From NCBI GenBank assembly GCA_934149305.1, contig CAKPEF010000001.1, positions 118,835 through 182,834 on the forward strand: a stretch of DNA of 64,000 bases, in the 5' to 3' direction. The stretch is from an uncultured Clostridia bacterium (lineage in GTDB: Bacteria > Bacillota > Clostridia > TANB77 > UBA1234). Below the pieces are notes generated by a model. It saw only the letters and a program-made list of their open reading frames with translations. It searched no databases and was not told the origin of the DNA. Shown piece after piece: positions 53,641 through 62,576 of this stretch; the stretch's first letter is position 1; every line of letters starts with the position of its first letter. The position numbers and the translations under genes are program-made.

Positions 53641-53924
53641 ATTTTTTTATTTACTGCTATTTATCGTTCTTATGGAGCACACCTAAGCTTAAGCTACATT
53701 TTTGCACTAATACTTGTTTTCCGCACTAATTTTTATCTGTTTATGGAATGCCCCTAAACATACTCCACTTCTTATAAGCTAATTTGCCATACTACTTATG
53801 TAGACATTTTACCACAAAATTGACTATTTTTCAATATTTTTCTAGCTTGTAAGTTCTTATATCTAAAAAATCGTGAATTTGAAAATCTATCATCCAAATT
53901 CACGATTTTTAAGTCACTATTTAC
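53641..53924. repeat. Duplicated spacer block, copy 1 (with palindromic repeat)
   Basis: The 335-base gap holds no gene. It is a near copy of 57121-57409, sharing TTTACTGCTAT, GGAGCACACCTAAGCTTAAGCTAC-like, TTATAAGCTAATTTGCC and a terminator hairpin. It separates a secreted-protein gene or pseudogene from a DUF3137-like gene in both places. Confidence 0.85.
53865..53910 (-). terminator. Terminator hairpin in duplicated spacer, copy 1
   Basis: AAAATCGTGAATTTG/CAAATTCACGATTTT, a 15-bp stem with a 13-base loop and a T6 tract on the minus strand. Confidence 0.75.
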
Positions 53925-54069
53925 TTATGTGGCATCGCTTATTATAACTTTGCTTATATATCCTGTCTTGTTATTATATTTTGCCTCTACTTTATAGTAT
54001 TGGTTTGTTTAACTCCGTAGTTGCAGTTATAGTATAATTCTTTGCTTAGTGTCAAGTTGCTTTCATTTT
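53925..54069 (-). pseudogene. 3' fragment of the small secreted-protein gene, cut by an IS
   Basis: The sequence matches the last third of the gene at 57410 (GAGATGCC-type end, KVEAKYNNKTGYISKVIISDAT equivalent). It has an AA-for-G change and an 8-base deletion that break the frame, and it stops abruptly at the IS end at 54070. The 5' part is missing on the other side. It is clearly a dead copy of a duplicated block. Confidence 0.8.
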
Positions 54070-54184
54070 CGGAAGTTTGACACTTGTTTAATAAAAAAAT
54101 CTTTGTAAGCATTGTTAATGCTTAATTTTTTTGTCAAATTTTCGTTTTACATATTGCGTACTTGTTGTATACTTTTATTGGTGA

Positions 54185-54781
54185 TTAAAAATAACTAAAA
54201 CAAAGACTAATACAAATTACTACATCATAAAAGATGTTAATGTAAATAATAAGAGAACAACTCAAATTGTAGGAAGACTTGGAAATGAAAGCGAAGTAAC
54301 GGAACGCGCTTCAGGTAAAGACATAATGACTTGGATTGCTGAATACATAGAAAGTCTAAACGCAGAAGCTATGTTTGATGTTTTTTATGCTGTTTGTACT
54401 ACTCTTGAAGATAATATTGAAGAAATAATAAAAGTAAATAAACGTAGATGGGAAATCGAAGAGTCTTTTAGAATATTAAAAACTGAATTTAAATCTAGAC
54501 CTGTTTATCTTAAAAATGATGACAGAATTAAAGCACATTTTACTACTTGTTTTTTGTCTTTACTTATTTATAGAATACTTGAAAATAAGTTGGATTATAA
54601 ATTCACAAGTTGCGAGATTATCTCAACCCTTAAGCAAATGAATTTTTATGAAATTACTGGTGAAGGATTTGTACCAACATATACTAGAACATTACTTACA
54701 GACTCTTTACATGATACTTTTAAGTTTAGGACGGATTTAGAAATAGTAACAAAAAAAGATTTAAAAAAAATATCAAAATAA
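54185..54781 (+). pseudogene. IS1634-type transposase, centre deleted
   Basis: The frame from 54185 reads KITKTKTNTNYYIIKDVNV..., a family-type N-terminus, though a stop (TGA at 54182) replaces the start region. At AEYIESLNAEA (near 54375) it jumps to the C-terminal DDE region with RRWEIEESFRILKTEF, KAHFTTCFLSLLIYR. Several hundred residues that include the first catalytic acids are missing. A shorter frame from the ATG at 54326 gives 151 residues. It cannot be an active transposase. Confidence 0.8.
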
Positions 54782-54799
54782 TTTCATGGTACGCATTTT

Positions 54800-54842
54800 C
54801 AAAAAGCTGTAATCGTTGTGGTACAACGATTACAGCTTTTAA
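54800..54842. terminator. Terminator hairpin at the end of the transposase remnant
   Basis: AAAAGCTGTAATCGTTGT/ACAACGATTACAGCTTTT, an 18-bp stem with a 2-4 base loop and T-tracts on both sides. It is similar in sequence to the htpG terminator at 14021. Confidence 0.7.
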
Positions 54843-54919
54843 CTGTCAAACTCGAGATTTTATTATAACTTATTAGACATAAAGAGGCAATATTTTCCAT
54901 ATATTTATTGGGTTCATTT

Positions 54920-55912
54920 TTACCATCTTGGTCCATGCTTCCTTGGTATTCTTCTCACACACTCTCTGTCAATACAAATATTCACCACGCATTTTGACAT
55001 TTTTAAGATGGTTTTTAAATTATTATAATTTTTTAAATTTGTTTTACTAATAATTTCTGGCTCAATTTTTTCAAATTTTCTCTTTACTTTTTTAGTTATA
55101 CCAAAAAGCGTAGCATATATTAAACATTGTTCAAAAAATTTAGTGTCTACTGTTGTTCCATTTGAAATCTTTGCATAATTTTCTAAATAGTTTTTAAACT
55201 CTTTTATTCTAATCGCATCATCTAGAATAAGTTTGTATTGATTTTCTTTTTGTTTTAAGATACTACTAAACCAGTTATATAAATACCTACTATTTTTTCT
55301 AGCGCATCGCTTCAACTCTCTTTTAGTTAAAGTGCCATCCTTGCCCGGTATCATTATTCTATAATACAATTCCTTTTCTAATTCGTTTTCAAAACTTTTA
55401 TTTAAAATAATATCTCCTATTTTGCAGCCTTCATATAACAGAGGAAACTCACCATATTCTGCAATTAATCCGCTTATCTTATTATCTTCTATTGTTATTT
55501 TTCCGTCAATAACCCACTTTAATAATATTGCGCCCAAGATATCCGTTCTGCTTTTTAGCATGCCATATTGGTACGCAATATAATATATAGAAAAAATATA
55601 TTCTGTATCTATTCCATTAGTGCTATATTCTTTATACTTTTTTATTTGCATTCTTTCTTTTTTACTCGTTTTTCTTCCTATTGAAACGATAATTTTTTCA
55701 AGCACTATTATAATTGTTACACACGATACTGTAAAAGTTAAGGGAAACATGTATTCATTTGAAACAATTGTCACTCCTATAGTTGCTAAGTTGCTAGCAA
55801 TTGTAGGGACAAATAGTGGTGCAAACCATAGGAAAGTATAAGTTAAACTGTTCTTTATATCTGTTTTTTTCAGTATATACCTTTCATATGCTATGAAATA
55901 TGTAACTAACAA
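54920..55912 (-). CDS. DUF2207-like membrane protein (C-terminal type)
   Basis: About 330 residues. Two or three membrane helices occupy residues 1-60 (SLTYTFLWFAPLFVP, FPLTFTVSCVTIIIVLEKII). A cytoplasmic domain of the DUF2207 type follows (YIFSIYYIAYQYGMLKSRTDILGAILLKWVIDGKITI). No standard start fits. A TTG at 55912 or a CTG a few codons upstream are options, and a one-base change near 55948 would join an ATG after GGGAG to the frame. The C-terminus (CVRRIPRKHGPRW) is Cys/Arg-rich. Function unknown; it lies between the duplicated DUF3137-like genes. Confidence 0.6.
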   Translation of the reverse strand: MLVTYFIAYERYILKKTDIKNSLTYTFLWFAPLFVPTIASNLATIGVTIVSNEYMFPLTFTVSCVTIIIVLEKIIVSIGRKTSKKERMQIKKYKEYSTNGIDTEYIFSIYYIAYQYGMLKSRTDILGAILLKWVIDGKITIEDNKISGLIAEYGEFPLLYEGCKIGDIILNKSFENELEKELYYRIMIPGKDGTLTKRELKRCARKNSRYLYNWFSSILKQKENQYKLILDDAIRIKEFKNYLENYAKISNGTTVDTKFFEQCLIYATLFGITKKVKRKFEKIEPEIISKTNLKNYNNLKTILKMSKCVVNICIDRECVRRIPRKHGPRW

Positions 55913-55982
55913 TACGATACATATGCCCCAAAAATAGTTTTCCAGCTGTCATTTCTCCCTTCATTTATTAAGACTTATAATT

Positions 55983-57080
55983 TTATATATTTTCTAATAA
56001 TTCTTCTACAAATTTTGTAACTATATAATAATTGTGCACGGCTTCTTTATACTTATATTTACTACTTCCAAATGCGTCAAAATTCAACAAATTAAAAAAT
56101 ATGTCATAAAATCTTATGTATATTTTTTTATCAAATGTAATATCAATTTTCACATTGTTTTCTCTCTCAAATTTAGCTATTACACTTAGTAATTCTGGAG
56201 TCAAAAATTCTTTTGCTGATTCCTTATCTTCTGTATATATATCAAATCTGCTTTTTGTTTCTAGGCCACTTATATCAAATATATTTTCTGCTGGCAAATG
56301 ATTATTGGTCGCTTCATTATTGGCGATTATTATTGGTAACATCTTTAAATTTGTTTCTATTGTTACAAGCATTCCTTTCCAAAAAGTTTTTTTGTTCAGT
56401 TCCAACAAAGAACCATTATTAGGTAAAGTATGTCTATTATATCTATTATGTATATAATAATATGCCTTTACATTTCCATAAATCCTTACTCTATAATTTC
56501 TTATATTTTCATCTAAAGAACACACACCTTCTATTACATAACCATACGGATTTATTAGTGAATTTCTAGGTTTTCTTGATTCTTCACCATCTATTTTTAT
56601 AAATTGAGCTTTTAAATATTCTTCTTGGCTTTGGCACTCGCTTCCAAGCCTTATGTCTCCACTAACTCTTTCAAGAAAACTTTTCACCACTCTATTATTT
56701 GCATTTATGTCATTTCCACCAATCATAAATACTAATATTATCCCTATTAACAATGTCCCCCATATTAAAAGTTGATTTATTTTAGTATTATCTATAGGTT
56801 CAAAAACAGCAACAAATATCATAATAGCAACCATCAAAGAAAGAATTATCAATGTTTTTATAATAAAATTTTTCATATGCTTATACAGTTTTTCTTCATT
56901 AGCAACCTCTTCAAAAATCTTTTGATATTCCTCTGAAGAACTAAAATCTCTCTCTTCTTCTTTTTCCGCTTTTCTTTTGTTTTCTTTTAATATTTTATAT
57001 ATAATGATTCCTAATAAAAGTCCTATACCTATTCCAATTATAATTTCGCAAATCAAACATATGATTTCTAGTTTATTCAT
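55983..57080 (-). CDS. DUF3137-like membrane protein, paralogue 2
   Basis: 365 residues with the same plan as the gene at 52525: an N-terminal helix (8-30), a K/E-rich coil, two helices (about 70-125) and a C-terminal domain with FWKGMLVTIETN, DIYTEDKESAKEFLTPELL and VKIDITFDKKIYIRF, ending FVEELLENI. GGGGGAAAC precedes the ATG. Its downstream neighbour is the DUF2207-like gene. The pair arose by duplication of a block that includes the spacer upstream. Confidence 0.68.
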   Translation of the reverse strand: MNKLEIICLICEIIIGIGIGLLLGIIIYKILKENKRKAEKEEERDFSSSEEYQKIFEEVANEEKLYKHMKNFIIKTLIILSLMVAIMIFVAVFEPIDNTKINQLLIWGTLLIGIILVFMIGGNDINANNRVVKSFLERVSGDIRLGSECQSQEEYLKAQFIKIDGEESRKPRNSLINPYGYVIEGVCSLDENIRNYRVRIYGNVKAYYYIHNRYNRHTLPNNGSLLELNKKTFWKGMLVTIETNLKMLPIIIANNEATNNHLPAENIFDISGLETKSRFDIYTEDKESAKEFLTPELLSVIAKFERENNVKIDITFDKKIYIRFYDIFFNLLNFDAFGSSKYKYKEAVHNYYIVTKFVEELLENI

Positions 57081-57120
57081 TTGTTTCCCCCTTTTTTACA
57101 AATTAGATTCACTAACCATG

Positions 57121-57409
57121 ATGTTTTTCCAACTTTATTTTAATTTACTGCTATCTATCGTTCACACCTAAGCTTAAGCTACATTTTTGTACTAATACTT
57201 GTTTTCCTCACTAATTTTTATCTATTTATAGAACACCCCTAAGCATACTCCACTTTTTATAAGCTAATTTGCCCCTCTACTTATATAGTCATTTTATCAC
57301 AAAATTAGCTATTTTTCTATATTTTTCTAGCTTGTAAGTTCTTATATCTAAAAAATCGTAAATTTGAAAATCTATCATCCAAATTCACGATTTTTAAGTC
57401 ACTATTTAC
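57121..57409. repeat. Duplicated spacer block, copy 2
   Basis: The 330-base gap between the secreted gene and the DUF3137-like gene has no coding sequence. It is the partner of 53641-53924. It lacks TATGGAGCA of the palindromic repeat (starting at CACACCTAAGC, near 57165) and has one mismatch in the terminator stem. Confidence 0.85.
57350..57396 (-). terminator. Terminator hairpin in duplicated spacer, copy 2
   Basis: The same stem as at 53865, with one G-to-A change that replaces a pair by a mismatch (CGTAAATTTG against CAAATTCACG). It ends the secreted-protein transcript. Confidence 0.7.
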
Positions 57410-57805
57410 TTATGTGGCATCGCTTATTATAACTTTGCTTATATATCCTGTCTTGTTATTATATTTTGCCTCTACTTTATAGTATTGGTTTGTTTGCTCC
57501 GTAGTTGCAGTTATAGTATAATTATTGCCATCTTTGCTTAGTGTCAAGTTGCTTTCATTTTCTATAATCACAGCTTCAGGAAACATGTCGTTGGCATTAT
57601 ACATGTTTACTCTTTTCACTAGCATTTCAACATAACTCTCTCTTACTTTTTCTCCACAATATGCTTCTAAATCTTTATTTAAGGCTTCTGTTTGTGCCGT
57701 AATAACATTTTCAGCACTCGTTTCTAAACTGTTAAAAAGACTATTTTCTGTACATACTCCTAATCCTACTATTAGTGTAACTATTACAATACTAACTAAT
57801 TTCAT
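57410..57805 (-). CDS. Small secreted protein with a single repeat domain
   Basis: 131 residues. A short signal peptide (LVSIVIVTLIVGLGVC) precedes one 80-residue domain: VEMLVKRVNMYNANDMFPEAVIIENESNLTL...YKVEAKY...GYISKVIISD. The same domain occurs in two or three copies in the next gene upstream. Cys18 could be a weak lipobox. Family unknown. A damaged duplicate of its 3' end lies at 53925. Confidence 0.72.
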   Translation of the reverse strand: MKLVSIVIVTLIVGLGVCTENSLFNSLETSAENVITAQTEALNKDLEAYCGEKVRESYVEMLVKRVNMYNANDMFPEAVIIENESNLTLSKDGNNYTITATTEQTNQYYKVEAKYNNKTGYISKVIISDAT

Positions 57806-57839
57806 TTGTTTTCTCTCCTATCCTTATTATATTTATTTC

Positions 57840-57890
57840 TTTATTGAGTACTCTGTGCTTAAGATACATTTTGCTTTTCTTTTTTAGAGG
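57840..57890. repeat. Dispersed palindromic repeat, degenerate copy
   Basis: TTATTGAGTACTCTGTGCTTAAGATACATTTTGCTTTTC followed by TTTTTTAGAGGTTATT matches the tail of the copies at 58980 and 59078. Confidence 0.6.
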
Positions 57891-57911
57891 TTATTGGGTA
57901 CTGGTTTTGCA

Positions 57912-58941
57912 TTATTCTGCTTCACTTATTTTTATTGTTTTAACACAGCCATATGTATCATCATATTGAGTCATTTCAACTTTGTAGATTTTGTTGAATT
58001 CTCCTTTATTGACTATTTTATATTGACCATCTTCTTGTTCTACCAACAAGTCACTTTCATTTTCTATTGATATGTCCTCTGGGAAAAGATTTTCTTTATT
58101 ATATGTGTTTATTCTTCTTATTAATCTTCTTAAGTCGCTTACATCTACTTTTCCTTCAAATTCCTCTATGTGACTACTCCAATACTTAGTTCCGCCTAAA
58201 TCTTAATGCATTCTTTATTACTATCTTTTTAACTTCTCCAAAAGAAGATCCGTATTGGGTAATTTCAACTTTATAGTAATTATTTTTCTGTGCTTTTGTT
58301 GATTTTATTTTGTAATTTTCGTTTTTACTTTCTAATGACAAATCGCTCTCATTTTCAAGAAGTATATTTTCAGTAAATACTCCTTCTTTATTGTATGAAT
58401 TTATTATTTTTATAAGATCTTTTATATATTGTATCTTTACTATACCCTCGTATTTTTCTATTTCAAAATTTTTTAATACAATTGAGCTTTCAGAATCTTT
58501 TTCTGGATACTCATTTATTATAATTTTTGATATCAATTGAGTTTCTATATCATATTCTAATTTAATAGCATATTTTTCATTTTTTTGCGCTTTTCCTATT
58601 GAACAACTATATATTGGAGCACTATATTGACCAATCTCTTCTTTTAATACCACATGACTATTATTTTCAATAAATATATAATTGAAAGCTATTCCTTTTT
58701 CATTATTATATAAATTTACCTTTTGTACTAATTTTTCAATTTTCTTTCCTTGTATCGACTTTCCAAAATTCTCTATGGGTGTATTTATTTTTTTGGGCTC
58801 TAAATTAGAATCGTTAAGCCATACATATTCAGTATAAACTTTTCCAACTGCATTCTCATACATATATATTCCTATACCAGTAAGTACACATACAACTACT
58901 ATCGTTAAAAAACTTATTAGTACGATCTTCGGTTTTCTCAT
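57912..58941 (-). pseudogene. Secreted three-repeat protein with a one-base frameshift
   Basis: From the ATG at 58941: a signal-anchor helix (residues 5-28), then two domains of the type found at 57410 (KLVQKVNLYNN...IIINEY and IKDLIKIINSYNK...KIVIKNALRF), with a stop at 58186. The third copy (GGTKYWSSHIEEFEGKVDVS... to ISEAE at 57912) lies one base out of frame. Removing a base near 58197 joins NALRF to GGTKYW. The span, 1030 bases, is 3 x 343 + 1. Without correction the gene still encodes a 251-residue protein. Confidence 0.65.
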
Positions 58942-58976
58942 TTGTTCACCCTTTTCCCATTTAGTTATATTCAGTA

Positions 58977-59145
58977 TTTTTTATGGAGCACACTGTGCTC
59001 CGCTACATTTTGCAGTATGTTTTGTTTTTCTCTTTAGAGGTTATTTTGCACTTATCGCACACTTATCTTTAATTTTTCATGGAGCACGCCTAAGCTTAAG
59101 CTACATTTTGCAGTATGTTTTGCTTTTCTCTTTCAGAGCTTATTC
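58977..59145. repeat. Two tandem-spaced copies of the dispersed palindromic repeat
   Basis: Copy one at 58980-59035 has the perfect palindrome GGAGCACACTGTGCTCC. Copy two at 59078-59140 has GGAGCACGCCTAAGCTTAAGC. Both are followed by TACATTTTGCAGTATGTTTTG(T/C)TTTTCTCTTT and AGAG-TTATT. This gap gives the clearest view of the whole unit, about 95 bases. Confidence 0.75.
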
Positions 59146-59166
59146 GCACTGACTCTATGTTATATT

Positions 59167-59895
59167 TTATCTTATTTCTTCCACATAGTATATATATTCT
59201 AGTGTGCTTAGTGCTTTTATTATTTCGCTATGTTTTTTGTATTTTTTTAGTTCCTTGCTATCTATTGTTATTGATATTGAATATACGCTAAGGCCTGAGT
59301 TTATATATGCTGGATTTAGTTCGATGTCATCTATTCTAAGTCCCAATTTTCTGATTGTTGTTACAAAGTCTTGTAGATAGCTTTTGTTTTTTAATTCTAG
59401 ATGGATTTCAAAATGATTTGAACTATCTTTCAGTGTTGCTTCGAATTTTGGAAATATGTATAGTATGCATATTAGTGCTATAAACGATACTGTTGTTACT
59501 GTGTATAATCCTGCACCTATTGAAAGCCCTATTATTCCGGCAGCCCACAAGCCAACTGATGTTGTTAATCCTTTTATTTGATTTTTTGATGTGAATAGTA
59601 TTGAGTTTCCACTAAGCATTGCTGTGCTTATTATTGTTGCTGTTGATAAGAATGCAAATACTACTCCAAAATCTTGCATTAAATATAAGTCTATTAACAT
59701 TGCTATTGTTGAAGCAAGCGATACTAATATGAATGTTCTTAATCCTGCTGAGTGTCTTTTTATTGAACGCTCACAACCTATTATTGCTGAAAATATAATT
59801 GATATTATTATTCTAAATATTATCGCTCCTGCTCCAAGTTCTGATGACCAATCGCCAAGCATTGTAGCTATCGGATCTTCTAACATATAATACAT
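59167..59895 (-). CDS. MgtC/SapB-family membrane protein
   Basis: 242 residues. The MgtC core has about five helices, with GCERSIKRHSAGLRTFILVSLAST near residue 40 and GLTTSVGLWAAGIIGLSIGAGLY near residue 110. A cytoplasmic ACT-like domain of about 80 residues follows. MgtC proteins modulate Mg2+, phosphate or ATP homeostasis. AGGAGAG precedes the ATG. It follows the antiporter gene by 40 bases, so the two are likely co-transcribed. Confidence 0.9.
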   Translation of the reverse strand: MYYMLEDPIATMLGDWSSELGAGAIIFRIIISIIFSAIIGCERSIKRHSAGLRTFILVSLASTIAMLIDLYLMQDFGVVFAFLSTATIISTAMLSGNSILFTSKNQIKGLTTSVGLWAAGIIGLSIGAGLYTVTTVSFIALICILYIFPKFEATLKDSSNHFEIHLELKNKSYLQDFVTTIRKLGLRIDDIELNPAYINSGLSVYSISITIDSKELKKYKKHSEIIKALSTLEYIYYVEEIR

Positions 59896-59935
59896 TTTTC
59901 TCTCCTTTTCTGCCTTTTCTTAGGCTTATCTTCTA

Positions 59936-61378
59936 TTATTTTTTCTTATTGCTCCGAAGTGATGCATATTGTTCTTCGGCAGCATCTAGAAATGCTTGCT
60001 CTTCATCCGACAATACATTTTCACCGTGTTCAGGTAATTCTTCTTGTATTTTGTGTATTCTGTCTATTAAAAGTTCTATTTCTGTTTTCTTTTCTCCCTC
60101 TTCTGTAACTTCGCTTTCTGGTACTAGGTCTTCTAATTTATCACTATATGATTTTGATAAATATAGTGCAAGCTTTGCACAACCTGGTCCTATTAGCTCA
60201 TAAAGTACACTTGATGCTAGTATTATTGTTTGTAGTGCATTTCCTATTTCCCCTCCTAATGTTCTAGCTCCAAGTGCTGCAAGACCTATTGCAACTCCCG
60301 CTTGAGGAATTAGTGCAAGTCCTAAATAGTTTCTAACCTTACTATCTTTTTTTGTAACTAAACATCCTAAATATGCACCCAAATATTTTCCAATTATTCT
60401 TACTATAAAATATAATACACCCACGGTTAAAAGTGATACGCTTCCGACTGCTGATGATGTATTTACAAGTGCATCTAGTTTAAAACAGATACCTGATCTT
60501 ACGAAAAATAATAATAGAATTGGTGGACTAAAGTAATTTAATTGTTTAAATAATTTATCATCATTTGTTATATTTATATATATCATTCCCATTGACATAC
60601 AACCTAATAGTGGCGAAACATCAAGTAATGCACATATTCCACAAAATGCAAATAGTAATGATATAAGTATTATAAGTCTATTATCTGTTGAACGTTTTTG
60701 AGGCATTAAAAGTTTCATTACAACACCAAATAATGCTCCTGCCAATAAAACAACAATGTTTGTTGCTATTGGTATTATTATATTACTTATGCTGAATGCT
60801 CCTGCCCCTGGTGCTATTGCAAGTGCAATTGATATTGCGACGCTATATAGTATTAAACCCACAACATCATCTAGCGCAACAACTTGCAATAATGTATCTA
60901 CGAAGTCGCCTTTTGCACCTGTTTGTCTTATCGTCATAACTGTTGATGCTGGTGCAGTTGCCGATGCAAGTGCAGCAAGCACAAGTGAAAATGCCAAGTC
61001 TAACCCTAACATAAAATACGTTAAGCAAAATATTAAAATCGATGCTAATACAGATTCTAATATTGTTATTATTACAACTTTTCCTCCATTTTTTTTGAGG
61101 GTTTCAAATTTAAAGAACTCGCCTGTGCTAAAAGCTATAAATGCAAGTGCTATGTCTGCCAAAAATTCCATTCCATCTGTAACTGTACTTGGCACTATAT
61201 TTAAACAAAATGGCCCAAGTAAAATTCCTGTTATAATATAAGCCGTTACATTCGGCAATTTTAATAGCTTTGTGATTCTAGTCATTGCAAATCCAAAAAA
61301 CAGCATAAATGCTATTGATATTACGACTGATGCAACCGATGATGAACCTGCAATTATGCTATGTAATGCTCCAAGCAT
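59936..61378 (-). CDS. Cation:proton antiporter (CPA2 / KefB-like)
   Basis: A 480-residue membrane protein with 12-13 helices. It carries the CPA2 ion-binding region (ADIALAFIAFSTGEFFKFETLK near residue 75, and VVALDDVVGLILYSVA near 165, with two adjacent aspartates). The last 80 residues are a charged cytoplasmic tail (VPESEVTEEGEKKTEIELLIDRI). No TrkA-N domain is present. GGGAGGAG precedes the ATG. It sits between a PstS-like gene (15 bases) and the MgtC gene. Confidence 0.9.
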   Translation of the reverse strand: MLGALHSIIAGSSSVASVVISIAFMLFFGFAMTRITKLLKLPNVTAYIITGILLGPFCLNIVPSTVTDGMEFLADIALAFIAFSTGEFFKFETLKKNGGKVVIITILESVLASILIFCLTYFMLGLDLAFSLVLAALASATAPASTVMTIRQTGAKGDFVDTLLQVVALDDVVGLILYSVAISIALAIAPGAGAFSISNIIIPIATNIVVLLAGALFGVVMKLLMPQKRSTDNRLIILISLLFAFCGICALLDVSPLLGCMSMGMIYINITNDDKLFKQLNYFSPPILLLFFVRSGICFKLDALVNTSSAVGSVSLLTVGVLYFIVRIIGKYLGAYLGCLVTKKDSKVRNYLGLALIPQAGVAIGLAALGARTLGGEIGNALQTIILASSVLYELIGPGCAKLALYLSKSYSDKLEDLVPESEVTEEGEKKTEIELLIDRIHKIQEELPEHGENVLSDEEQAFLDAAEEQYASLRSNKKK

Positions 61379-61393
61379 TATATCTCCTCCCTT

Positions 61394-62311
61394 TTACATA
61401 CTAATATAATTAACTGCTTCTAGCGCTTTTTGTCCTCTTTCTCCAAGCATTTCTTTTATCAACTTTCTAACATTACTTTCTTTTGGATTAGCTTTATTTA
61501 TGACAATATAATATTTTGTACTTAGTGGATATGTTCCGTTTTTTATTGTTTCATCATTTGGATTTATTCCGTCTATTGAAAGCAAGTTAATTTTATCTTT
61601 TGAATTACTATTATCAATCATGTAATAATATGAATAACCGATTGATTCTTTTCCACTTTCTTCATCAGATACTAAATTAACCATTGCTTTTTCTGATGTT
61701 ATTGTATCTTCTTCTGATATTTGCATTATATCTTTATCTTTCATAACTAAATTTATAAGTCCTGTTTGAACACTAGAATTTTTTTCTCTTTGAACTACTC
61801 TTATTGGCATATCTTCACCACTAACCTCTTTCCAATTTGTTATTTCACCTGTATAGATTTTTTGAAGTTGCTCTAAGCTTATGTCTTTTGTTTCGTTTTG
61901 GTTATTATTATAAAATACCAATGCTTCGTTTGCTACTGGGATTATCTCCAATTCTATATTATGAGCCTTTGCAAGATCCAATTCTTCTTTCGATGGATAT
62001 GTCACTAATATTAAATCGCATGCGCCATTAACCAGGTTTTCGTATGCATAATATGTTGTGTTATGAGTCATGTCAATTCCATCTAGCTTTTTTCCTAAGA
62101 ATTCTGCTTTAAATGCTTTTGAAAGCATCAATGTTTCAGTTGAACCATCTACTTTAGGATAATCTTTTTCTGTGAATATAGCTTTTCTTTCTCCTATAAC
62201 AAAATTTGAGTTTATTATTTCGTTATTTTTTTGAGTTATTTTATATATTCCAAATGAACCTATTAGAATCACTACTATTCCTGCAATTAAAGCCACAATT
62301 TTTTTATTCAT
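61394..62311 (-). CDS. PstS-like substrate-binding protein
   Basis: 305 residues with an N-terminal membrane anchor (residues 5-25) and a periplasmic-binding-protein-like domain of the phosphate/PBP2 type: KVDGSTETLMLSKAFKAEFLG near residue 55, NEALVFYNNNQ, IYTGEITNWKEVSGEDMPIRVVQREKNSSVQT near 150. It has no lipobox Cys. AGGAGGAA precedes the ATG. No ABC permease or ATPase lies nearby; instead it leads an antiporter and an MgtC-like gene. It may sense rather than transport an anion. Confidence 0.85.
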   Translation of the reverse strand: MNKKIVALIAGIVVILIGSFGIYKITQKNNEIINSNFVIGERKAIFTEKDYPKVDGSTETLMLSKAFKAEFLGKKLDGIDMTHNTTYYAYENLVNGACDLILVTYPSKEELDLAKAHNIELEIIPVANEALVFYNNNQNETKDISLEQLQKIYTGEITNWKEVSGEDMPIRVVQREKNSSVQTGLINLVMKDKDIMQISEEDTITSEKAMVNLVSDEESGKESIGYSYYYMIDNSNSKDKINLLSIDGINPNDETIKNGTYPLSTKYYIVINKANPKESNVRKLIKEMLGERGQKALEAVNYISM

Positions 62312-62371
62312 AAAAATTCCTCCTAATTATGATATTTTTTCAACTTTACTTAAGTGTACCACTATCAATTA

Positions 62372-62412
62372 GTTTTTATGGAGCGCACATAAGCTTAAGC
62401 TACTTTTTTCTT
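62372..62412. repeat. Dispersed palindromic repeat, copy upstream of the PstS-like gene
   Basis: TTTTATGGAGCGCACATAAGCTTAAGCTACTTTTT, preceded by ACTATCAATTAG, matches the family with one changed base in the core. Confidence 0.65.
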
Positions 62413-62517
62413 AGCACATTCTATTTTTTTAATGAGTTAACTTGCTCCATTCAATATTTTTATTTCTAAAAATATTTTAACACTAATTTATATTTAGAGC
62501 AAATGTTTAAATATGGT

Positions 62518-62576
62518 GAAAATATACATAGAGCAAAAAATTTTGTCAAAAAATTTTTACTCTATGTATATTTTTT
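62518..62576 (-). terminator. Terminator of mrnC
   Basis: AAAATATACATAGAG/CTCTATGTATATTTT with an inner AAAAATTTT/AAAATTTTT repeat. The stem is 15 bp, directly after the mrnC stop. The T-rich tracts could work in both directions. Confidence 0.75.

Larger units (their letters stand above)
54070..54856 (+). mobile_element. Internally deleted IS1634-type element, 787 bp
   Basis: The ends are imperfect inverted repeats CGGAAGTTTGACA (54070-54082) and, inverted, CTCGAGTTTGACA (54844-54856), with 9 inner bases identical. ATTTT directly flanks both ends (54065-54069 and 54857-54861), which fits a 5-bp target duplication. It carries the two outer parts of one transposase gene fused after loss of the middle. 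It sits in a decayed copy of the secreted-protein gene. Confidence 0.75.

Noticed and set aside
54326..54781. Intact 151-residue transposase
   Set aside because: The part upstream of this ATG is clearly the same gene with its start lost, and the catalytic centre is missing. It is a remnant.
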